Part shown: piece after piece, positions 55,901 to 64,000 of the stretch
Layout of the letters: every line of letters starts with the position of its first letter
Numbering within the stretch: position 1 is the first letter of the stretch
Assembly (NCBI RefSeq): GCF_947179165.1
Contig: NC_077245.1
Location: 3,177,001-3,241,000 of the forward strand
Length of the DNA stretch: 64,000 bases
From: Solanum dulcamara
Taxonomy: Eukaryota; Streptophyta; Magnoliopsida; Solanales; Solanaceae
Direction: 5' to 3'
Made by a program: the position numbers and the translations under genes
The notes under the pieces: model-generated
What the model saw: only the letters and a program-made list of their open reading frames with translations
The model's database searches: none
What the model was told of the DNA's origin: nothing

Positions 55901-57711
55901 GATTTTCCATTGTTTCTCTCCTACCTGGGTTTCCTATTTTACCAACAGAAAAGGACCAAAATGTCCCTTACGTATTGGAAATGACTTACATTTGTCCTGG
56001 TTCCAATTGGCCTAAACGTTGATTTTTGGGTTAAATATGCCCCTTCTTCCAGACTTCCACCAATTGGATCCAAATTGCCCTCAACGTTAATTTTCGGGTT
56101 ACAAATGCCCTTCCTGTTAACGGAATCATGAGATGGAATATGTCGCACTAATTTATTGATTCACATGGATATTAGACCCAACACCATAAACCAGATGCAT
56201 AAGAATTTGTTTGTTTGGTAATTGTTGGGGCTGGATTTGTATGAATCCACATTGTTAAAGGATGAAGAAGTTGAGCTGAACCTAGACCTGGAATCGATTG
56301 GAGCTTATTTGCACCGGTTTTGAACCAAAAACCGCGGCTTCAAATGAAGAAGACATTGCTTCTCCTGAATCCTTTTTGTCACAAGCATGAAGTGTTGAAG
56401 GAACTGGATACGAACAAATCCGAATTTTATGGATTTTTTTTGAAGTTTGTTCATTTTTGGGTTGGGTCTAATATCCACGTGGATCAATAAATCAGTGCCA
56501 CTTATTTAATTAATAAAGCCCACATATTCCATCTCATAATTCTGTTAAAAGGAGGCACATTTTTAACCCAAAAATTAATGTTAAGGGCCAATGGGGTCCA
56601 ATAGGTCAGAAGATGGGCATATTTATCCCGAAAGTTTACGTTAAGGACAATTGAGGTCTAATAGGTAGAATGAGGGCAAATTTAAGCCTTTTTCAATACG
56701 TCAAGGGGCATTTTTTTACCCTTTTCGTTTTACCAATAACAGCGGAAATTGCATTATTTGATTGGTGATATTGTCCAGAGATGCTTGGCCTTTATTGTCA
56801 TTGGGATCTAGCTGATACAATTTTTACAACTGTATGATGTGGCAGCAAAGAGTCATGGTCTCCTATTGTGGGTTTCAGGATGTTGACCAAAAGAAGTGGT
56901 TTGGTCCAATGTTCAGTCCCAAATACAGTTTCAAGTTTCCTATAGTTATCCCTTTGAAATTGTTAAAATGATAGGATTGAGTTTGTACGAGCATGAACAT
57001 TTTACTAGCTAAATGATTTATAAGGATTTAATTCATGTCTAAATTAATCAGATGCTGGCCCATCGTCTCTTTCCAAATTCTAGATATTCCATTTGGGTAG
57101 ATTCAAAATCCCAACTTAGGAGGGATCCATTGGGTGTGTTGGAAGCTCTGCTCTGGCGTTCAAACTCTGTACTAGCAATCTCAGAACATGGGGCTCGGAG
57201 TTCCGTGTATGATGAGGCAAAGGCTGTTGTAAAGAAAAACAAAGCCACCCCGGAGGAAGTTGCCTTGCAGCTAGCACAGTACCGTGCAGATAGACTCCCT
57301 GAGGATAAGAGATTCAATGGGAAAAAAGGTAGAATTTCTCACTTCCTTGTCAGCTGAAAAGAACTTACCATGATTGTTATCCGCTGCATAATCATTGGAG
57401 TGCTATACCTTAATTGCTCAAATGAGATGATCTTTTTCTTCCCTGCAAATCATTCTCACACTCACTATATCTGTACAGCTCTATCTGAGGCTTCAATTAT
57501 TGTGAGAGAGCACACACCATCGACTAATCTGTTCATGTGCCTATGGTTTAATGAGGTGGTTCGCTTTACATCCCGTGATCAACTGAGTTTTCCATATGTC
57601 CTTTGGCGGTTCAAAGAATTCAGGAATATCAACATGTTTCCTGTTTGTACACGCAAGGATCTCGTCAATAGCATGGGTCACATAAGAAAAGCAAAGCCTC
57701 TAACAAGTTGA
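52902..57711 (+). CDS. DUF616 membrane protein (TOD1/MUCI70-type)
   Basis: A type II membrane protein of the DUF616 family, whose members include the Golgi protein TOD1 (reported as an alkaline ceramidase) and MUCI70 (a putative hexosyltransferase in mucilage pectin synthesis). Exons: 52902-53271, 54753-54958, 55066-55245, 55401-55556, 57052-57328 and 57479-57711; 473 residues, all GT-AG. A basic stretch (RARARRKRKK) precedes one membrane segment (about 57-73, WWPFLVFLLAAGLLIFEAS), then a short stalk. Family landmarks follow: VCFVAFWDE, WRIILVKNLPFTDQRLNGKI, PNSRYSIWVDSKSQL (about 312-326, with the DSK triad), VREHTPSTNLFMCLWFNEV and RFTSRDQLSFPYVLWRF. Probable location: Golgi. Which of the two proposed activities applies here cannot be told from sequence. 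Intron 4 holds a large foldback element; intron 1 holds a long hairpin. Confidence 0.9.
54471..54572. repeat. Near-perfect long hairpin, DUF616 intron 1
   Basis: Left arm 54471-54507 and right arm 54529-54572 pair as two perfect 18-bp blocks: 'caaatagatcactttagc' with 'gctaaagtgatctatttg', and 'tatgattctttctatatc' with 'gatatagaaagaatcata'. One base is bulged on the left and eight on the right between the blocks. The loop is 21 nt. Weaker pairing extends outward ('ccaaatgac' at 54421, 'atcatttgg' at 54588). It lies on the sense strand of the gene, so it would be present in the pre-mRNA. Confidence 0.9.
55945..56737. mobile_element. Foldback transposon of about 790 bp, DUF616 intron 4
   Basis: Left arm 55945-56190 and right arm 56460-56737 are inverse copies. 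Pairs include 'tgtcccttacgtattgg' with 'caatacgtcaaggggca', 'tgagatggaatatgt' with 'acatattccatctcata', and 'catggatattagacccaaca' with 'gggtctaatatccacgtgga'. The centre is about 270 bp without a frame. Such 'aaaatgccc..acgtattgg' elements are widespread in Solanaceae. Confidence 0.8.
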
Positions 57712-58475
57712 TGTATATTCATGGTTTTCACGAGAAGTATAGCTGAAACAAGAATGCTCAGGTTTTTCTCCAAGTTTTGAGCATATTTGCTTCCCCTTTT
57801 ATATGTGCTGCTGATGACATTGGATAGAGAGATCAGATAGGATTAGCATATTCCTATTTATTCTTCAGAATTCAAAAGGGCACTGTTTTTTGCAGCCCTG
57901 GTGGGATAGGGAGAGACCGAGAAGGTTTCATCGAAGGGAAGAAGAAAAAAACAGTGATGGTATGTTGTGCATTTGAACAAAGTGGCCTTCTTTAGGTCTT
58001 TTTTTCAATCTATTTATAATTCTTTTGTCGGTCTACGTACACTGTTAAAATTGTGGTGTGTTTTATCAAATGTGAAGCACCAAGTTTAGCTCTCTTGAAT
58101 TAGTGTAAACTGTTATGTAAAATATTTCATTGGATATTTGGTTACTTAATTGTAGATGAAAACTTAGTACTATGTTGTGCCTATAGTGTAGAATAACATT
58201 TATATATAAGCAACCCCTCTTGTGTAGTGTCAACAACTCAAGTTATGTATATGCACTATTCACCATTCAAAAGGTATCATAATAATACACAATGAAATTC
58301 ATTTACTGATTCCAAAAAAATACAAAAATAAATGTTTTTATTATTACAAATTGAAAGAATATTGAACAGAAAGGTCAACTATGACAAGTCCTAATTGTTG
58401 ACTAGTATACTTGCAAATTTTCTTTCTATATACATATATATACTTCACCAAAAAGGTGTAAAAATGTCCATTTTC
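57712..58475. other. 3' regions of two convergent genes
   Basis: The 764 bp between the stops of the DUF616 and UPF0114 genes. It contains their 3' UTRs; no other feature seen. Confidence 0.6.
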
Positions 58476-60280
58476 TTAGTTGCCAGCCTTTGTGGTAGTG
58501 ACAGCAATCCTAGAAAGAATGAACACACAAATGGAGGAAACAAAAACAGCACCAGCAAAACAAGCAAGATCCAATCCATTAACCACGGGTATATTCTTGA
58601 ACTTCTCCAATACTCCTACTTGAAGTAGCATTATAAGTGCATGTCCTATTCTTGATTTGGCTTGCATTACTGATTTCATTCCCATCAATGATGGAAGTGT
58701 CTGAAAATAAAACAAGTTTTTGCCTGACAATTGATCATCTCCTTTAATATTATTTCTTGATCCCACAAACATGACATACAATCCCATTCCAAATGTAAGC
58801 ATAGCAGTCCCCATAAGAAACATATCTGGAAAAAAAAAAGAACATTATTTGGTTAGAGTTTAACTTCTTTATTCCGATAGTGTAAAAACTTGTAACAACA
58901 ACGATTGCTCATTAATGCATTTTGGTTCAAGTCTGAGTAATGACATACCGTCCTCTAAAAAGGACAAATAGATCTTATAATAAATTTATTTCTCGATTTT
59001 AACGTTTAAGAGAGAAAATATACCAATAGCTTCGATCAATAGCTGCACGACATGTCCAAGGTCTGACTTATGTGAGATTGCGATAAAATAGTGGACGTAT
59101 GACTCAATGATTAAGTAACAACCCTGCAACAATGAAAATATTTATTTAATTTATTAGTCTTACAATTACATAAAATCAATTATTTCTTCATGATAAAATA
59201 ACCATAAATATTAGTAGTAGTAATATATTACCTCGACAAAGCATAATAATGAACCAATTAATGTCCCTGCGACTGCAAAAAGACTGAAGAACCGGCAATC
59301 CAAAATACCCTGCAAAACAGAGTTTCAATATCCAATCATAAAAAATATATATATAAAAAATTGAGCTGAACAAAATCTTTGTGTATGTAATATTACACGT
59401 GTCATGTAATTATTGGATCAGTCTATAAACCAAACGCGTCGGTATAACTTTCTAAAACTTATGGACACCCGTGTTTTTACACAAATCATATATAGTCATA
59501 AATTAAGGCAAAAATTATGTATTAATATTCCTAGTGGGAACTAAGAAATTAAAGAAAAAGGGCAAAAATACACAAATTGGACCAAACTATTTACTCGACT
59601 ATCCTTTGTTCTATTCTCTAAATTACTATTTCTTCATGTTTGATTCTATTGGTGGATTATATATATTCTGATGATATCTATATATTTTAATGATATTAAA
59701 CAGTCTTTTCACCGTGTTATATATATATTTTAATGTTATTAAGGAGAAACTGAGTTAGTATTTTCATTGAAGCACTGTTTCTTCCTCTTTAATACTATAA
59801 TAATATATATATATTCCGATGGTATCAAGTAGCAAACGCAAATTAGCAGATAAAAATAGGGATATGAAAGTAAATAGCTTCCCTTTATTGGGTAAAAGTG
59901 TTATTTAAAATCCATACCTTCTCAATGGAGGACTGTAAGTGACGCAATTTGTGCGGCATTTGTTTGAGGATGTTTTTCAAGTTTTGAAGAATCAAATCTG
60001 ATATATTATCTGCTAATAAACTTAGATCTGAAATCTTCCAATTTTGTGTCGTCATTGATTCAGACACAACCAAACTTGTAATAGTGCTTGCTCCACCAAC
60101 AGCCTTAGACGTTGTCACTGGCTTCTTCTCTCGGCCTCCACCAACAAGACCACCTTTGTTTAAACATTTAAACCTTAACGAATAACAACGTTGCTGCTGC
60201 TGCTGGTTCTTGCCTCCATTATTGTCACCTAAACCCAATTGTTTAGAGGTGCGTAACAATCTACCACTAATTATGGCCAT
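58476..60280 (-). CDS. UPF0114 family membrane protein, probably plastid-targeted
   Basis: Exons on the minus strand: 60280-59918, 59309-59232, 59123-59024 and 58825-58476; 296 residues, all GT-AG and in frame. The first 120 residues are Ser/Gln/Gly-rich and basic, starting MAIISGRLLRTSK, without clear domains, and may hold a transit peptide. The conserved part begins IEKGILDCRFFSLFAVAGTL and contains at least four hydrophobic segments: exon 2, exon 3 (CYLIIESYVHYFIAIS), exon 4 (MFLMGTAMLTFGMGLYVMFV) and the end (LACFAGAVFVSSICVFIL). This is the layout of the bacterial YqhA/UPF0114 family, found in plants as plastid-predicted proteins. The biochemical role is not settled (transport-related roles have been proposed for bacterial relatives), so none is assigned here. 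Confidence 0.85.
59560..59890. mobile_element. Unclassified MITE-like block, UPF0114 intron 1
   Basis: Opens 'gggcaaaaatacacaaattg', 'gaccaaactatttactcg' and closes 'gaaagtaaatagcttccctt', with complementary 'ctatttac'/'gtaaatag' near the two ends. Inside are several 'tatatattttaatgatatta'-type words. The opening resembles that of the 600-1245 block. Confidence 0.5.
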
Positions 60281-62665
60281 TTTAATTTCACCTTGTTTTA
60301 ATTTTATTATTTCCTCTCCATTGGACCAAAGTATTTATATACATATACAATATGAAAAAAGTGAAGAAGATTCGTGGCATATTAGTTAGTATTGTCGTGA
60401 AGTGAAGTAATGATATGTGTGACCTTTATTTTGGCTATTTTCTCCACTTTTCTTGGAGAGGTTGGCATAAAGGTGCATGCTCTGAAATTTTCGATGATAT
60501 TTTTCACATTTAGCGTGTAGGGTCATAAGCATTCTCTTCCGAACACGTGGCACTTTGGTGACTTTTTATTGGTGGAAGTATCATTTTTAGAATTTGGAAA
60601 GAAGGATTCCTTTTTTGCTTTAGGTATTAAGTGGTTGAATTTTAAAACACCAAGTGGCCACGTGCCCTAATTCTTTGTAAATTGAGCAAATCAATTTGGA
60701 GTCTCAAATAGACACTAGACACACAAGTTGTTGTTACATTTTAGACGCTCATTGTATTAATGAGACATTTCAACTTATTACTTAATTAGTATGAAGTTTG
60801 TAGTCTTTGGGACATGAATTCAAATCGTGATATGAAATTAAAAAATTAATTTGAAGTTGAAAATTTTATTTAAAATGAGATTTCTTAAGTTGATTTTTTT
60901 CCTTCTATCATTATGAAAATTCACAATTTGTTAAAACTATCTAAACTTCTTTAATTATTATACCATCTTTGTAAATGAGCAAGTCATGTTAGTTTATAAA
61001 TAAGGTATAATAAATTAATAATAGTAGTAACTAAATACTCTTTAATATAATTTTTCTACATTGTATAAACAATCTCGATATTTTTTTTTTGTAAAATTTA
61101 AAATGTTGGATATTTATTTGCACAGTATTGAAATTACTACTTGAAATTTGAAACTCTACATTTAAAAAAATGTTAAAAATTTATTTACATTTCATAAATA
61201 TACGGTGATTTCAAATTAAAACTTTAAATTGGATCCTCAAATTAGTCAGACACCTATTATTTCTCTTCCTTTTATGATGGTCGTCGGTTGCTTATTTGAT
61301 TGGGAGGACTTGCACGTTTATATTCGTTTTTTTCTATTTTGGCTACTACTTGTATTATGTAAAATTGTTCCTTTTAACATGACTTATATGGGAACAATCT
61401 TTCTATCTCAATATGTTCACGAGATAATAGTAAAATTTACATATACATTATTCTTCTCAAACTCTACTTAGTGAGATTTTCGTGGATTGTTGTTATAGTA
61501 GTATTACCATGCCTTATATATGCAACTGAACGATTCCTTAATGTGTTAATTAATTAATTTATATATAAGTAGAAATCATATATTTAAATCCAATAAACTA
61601 AATATGATGCGGTCGAATTTTAAATTAGAACTTGTAAAGTGTAAATTCTGAATCTACCTATAAATTTAAGCGTGTTTATTTGAACATGAAGTTTATAATA
61701 TAAGTAAAAAAAATATTACAATGTATTGAAAAATTTGACTGATGGAGAAAATAATATATCAAAAAATTTTAAAAATATTCATTCTGTTTTAATTTATGCC
61801 ATATATTTTGATTGAGTACAAAATTTAAGAAAATAGAAACGAGATGTGTTTAAATGTATCAAAATGTTCTTTGATACTAAACAGATGTTAAAATTAAACA
61901 ACAATAACCTCACAATTGAAATCTAGGAAGTATAAAATACGCACAACCCTTATCATACGTTGGGAGGTAGAGAAATTATCTCTAATAGATCCTCGATTGA
62001 AGAAAATACATACATAAAAAGAAGTAAAGAAACATTGTTTTAAAAAAAAACAATATCTACGACAACATGATATTATAATTAAAATACAAATACAATAATA
62101 GAAATTGAAGAAGAAAAAATTACAAAAATATGGCTACAAGATTACAACTAGTACACACTATTCTTTTGAGATCTCACTAGTGAAATATTGAAGTGGAAGG
62201 GTTATTAAGTATAATAAAGTGATATTCTTTCTAATATATATATATATTTAAAATAAAAAGTTTATCCTACATAAATTGAAAAATAATTAATTAAATAAAT
62301 TTAATTATTGGAATACAAATCCAAGCGGAGGGAACAAGAAGCAGGCAGTATCCTAGCGATCTAAAAGAAAAAAAAAATAGCGAGTTCAGTTGGAGAAATT
62401 CAGTTGAGCTGTTGTTTCTCTTTGTATATTTAGCTGATCGAACGATATTTAGTTCAGATCCACTAAGGTAACATTTACAGATTATTCTAATATGCAATCT
62501 TTTGATTACAATTTTTTCTCCTAATTTTGTTTAGTTGGGATTTTTTTTTTTTGTTAATTGGTTTTGGTTCATCGTTTTTTACAGTCTTCCGGTGAGTATG
62601 GTTCTTCTATTGTTGCTGCTTAGGTAGCTGACAAAGTTTTAATACTAATTCTATATATTGTAGAA
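60281..62665. other. Intergenic region between divergent UPF0114 and LIP2p genes
   Basis: Shared upstream region of two divergent genes. CACGTG-type G-box cores occur at about 60543-60548 and 60659-60664. A diverged minus-strand SINE tail lies at 61900-62000. No gene is supported; the frame at 61229-61471 starts at TTG and has no recognisable domain. Confidence 0.5.
61900..62000 (-). mobile_element. Degenerate TS-SINE / RTE 3'-end copy
   Basis: Plus strand 'aacaacaataacctcacaat', 'tatcatacgttgggaggtag' and 'agatcctcgattgaag' is the inverse of the SINE/RTE 3' module, in the right order. Confidence 0.5.
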
Positions 62666-64000
62666 ATGGTTGTTTTCACAAATTCGATCCCGACATGGAC
62701 ACTGGGCAACCCATCAAAGATTAAGCAACATTCTAGTACAGCCATACAAAGGAGCCCGACTTTTACAAGAAGTCAAGCTAAAAGATGGTAAGATTTTCTT
62801 GTTGACATTTTGACAAACACTTGCTGTGCAATTTAAGGCTTTTCACTTGGTTAACTCTGTTCGACTCTAGCTGTGATTGTTATGATATGTACAAAGAGTT
62901 AGTCCCATATACCAAAGCGTGGTCCTGGCAAAAGACCATTGTCGATAAGAGGAAAGCACAAGTTGAAAGGAATGAGGATCTTGCTGACACACTCATTATA
63001 TTGCAGCATAAGCCGGTTTATACGTTGGGTACTGGTAGCTCTGAAGAGAATCTACATTTTGATGTAAAGAATGCTCCTTTTGAATTGTACCGAACAGAAC
63101 GTGGTGGCGAAGTTACTTATCATGGCCCTGGTCAGGTACATTTCTGATTTCACCTGTTGCTGCCTGCTTCCCCAACTATCTTAATATAGTTTATTACTAA
63201 GCCAAGTGTATAGTTGTTCTCAATGCTTGATGTCATTGGTTCAAGGGCTTGCAAAGTTTCTATTCCAAGTTGTCTAATCAGATGTTGGTAAGGGGAAGTA
63301 TCAGTAAAAATGAGATTTTGATGGGCTATGATTAACTAAAGATTCTACAAATTCCCATATCAAAATGTGGTTTTGACAAGACCGCTGTGTTATACTCCAT
63401 TGGGTAACTGTTTGTAGGTGGGATTAAGAGTGACTCATGTGTTTGTTTATTTGTTTGTTTGTTTGAGCTTTTACTTTTCTGAGATATAATGCTTCTGTCT
63501 GAAATTGTAGCTAGTTATGTATCCCATCATCAATCTTCGATATCATAAGATGGACCTTCATTGGTACCTCAGGAGCCTTGAGGAGGTGATTATACGAGTT
63601 CTTTCTTCATCATTTTCTATGGAGGCTTCAAGAATTAATGGCCTAACTGGTGTTTGGGTTGGTAAGTTCTAATTGTCCATATCATTTGGTTGGCCATATC
63701 AGTCTTCAATGGTATTATCTGAAATTTCTGAACAAGACTTGAGGTGTTATGGTTTTAAAAACCTTTTGGTAAGGGATAGCTCATAAAATATTTCTTGTTG
63801 AAGATTTCCTATATAGTGCTTCCGGCCATATTTGAAGTCTGGTTACAATTTTAAACTGATCAACAGTTTAGTTGTACCTGGATTTGTGGATTGAAGGATA
63901 TTACTTTTCTTTGTTGGAATAAACCTTTTATAGGTTTTTCAATGAATATCTTTAGATAAAAGCCTTCTGATTTGTTGATGTCTACTACCATTCATCTAGA
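62666..64000 (+). CDS. LIP2P: Plastid octanoyltransferase (LipB-type, LIP2p), 5' part
   Basis: Transfers octanoate from acyl carrier protein to the lipoyl domains of plastid pyruvate dehydrogenase, the first step before sulfur insertion by lipoyl synthase. Visible exons: 62666-62787, 62871-63135 and 63511-63661; the gene runs off the right edge. Residues 1 to about 40 ([18 protein letters not shown]..., Ser/Thr/Lys-rich) look like a transit peptide. The LipB domain follows: [39 protein letters not shown] and the signature [19 protein letters not shown], split by intron 2 after GPGQ. Then [10 protein letters not shown] is seen. The catalytic Lys/Cys region (GKIAAxG-type and C-x-S) must lie beyond the window. 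An N-terminal plastid-type extension argues for LIP2p over the mitochondrial LIP2. Confidence 0.9.

Noticed and set aside
55785..56148. Short frames in DUF616 intron 4
   Set aside because: They fall in or beside the foldback transposon.
58395..58628. Plus-strand frame opposite the last UPF0114 exon
   Set aside because: Shadow of the minus-strand coding exon.
61229..61471. 80-codon hydrophobic frame
   Set aside because: Starts at TTG, has no homology that I recognise and ends in repeat-like AT-rich DNA.

Overview
This window is nuclear DNA from a flowering plant, almost certainly a member of the Solanaceae (Solanum-like). The evidence is AT-rich non-coding DNA, plant-type GT-AG introns, two plastid-targeted proteins, a plant U2 snRNA gene with the plant USE/TATA promoter, and RTE-LINE/TS-SINE tails ending in (TTG)n of the kind known from tobacco, tomato and potato. 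It holds eight protein-coding genes (one truncated by the window edge, one with a frameshift) and one snRNA gene. Many short transposable elements sit between them and inside introns.

Layout. 1-8 kb: gene-poor and repeat-rich, with a possible terminal exon near 0.2-0.3 kb, a LINE fragment and a long ATA microsatellite. 8.25-19.35 kb (+): a six-exon BEL1-like homeobox gene of the PENNYWISE/POUND-FOOLISH type, with a 6-kb last intron full of repeats and a GC-AG intron inside the BELL domain. 21.5-26.7 kb (-): a seven-exon inositol polyphosphate 5-phosphatase (5PTase11-like), convergent with the BEL gene. 26.7-37.6 kb: intergenic, with nested MITEs, a foldback element, a possible broken secreted-peptide gene and a roughly 1.3-kb tandem duplication. 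37.7-40.5 kb (+): F-box/LRR/FBD gene. 41.9-44.0 kb (+): plastid ribosomal protein S9. 45.7-48.9 kb (+): ARIADNE (ARI2-like) RBR ubiquitin ligase with a 2-bp frameshift after RING1. 49.06-49.26 kb (-): U2 snRNA. 49.3-52.9 kb: three MITE or foldback elements. 52.9-57.7 kb (+): DUF616 (TOD1/MUCI70-type) membrane protein. 58.5-60.3 kb (-): UPF0114 membrane protein. 62.7 kb to the end (+): plastid octanoyltransferase (LIP2p), incomplete.

The genes do not form a pathway; this is an ordinary euchromatic gene neighbourhood. RPS9, LIP2p and probably the UPF0114 protein act in plastids, U2 in the spliceosome, the ARI and F-box proteins in ubiquitination, the 5-phosphatase in phosphoinositide signalling, and the BEL protein in meristem and inflorescence patterning.

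No wholly new system was found. The points most worth a second look are the intact U2 promoter and divergent body, the GC-AG intron in the BELL domain, the ARI frameshift, a 36-bp almost perfect intronic hairpin, the tandem duplication upstream of the F-box gene that was later hit by a SINE and a LINE, and a MITE nested in another element with target duplications visible. Exon boundaries were read by eye from splice signals, frame continuity and remembered family sequence; no alignment was run.
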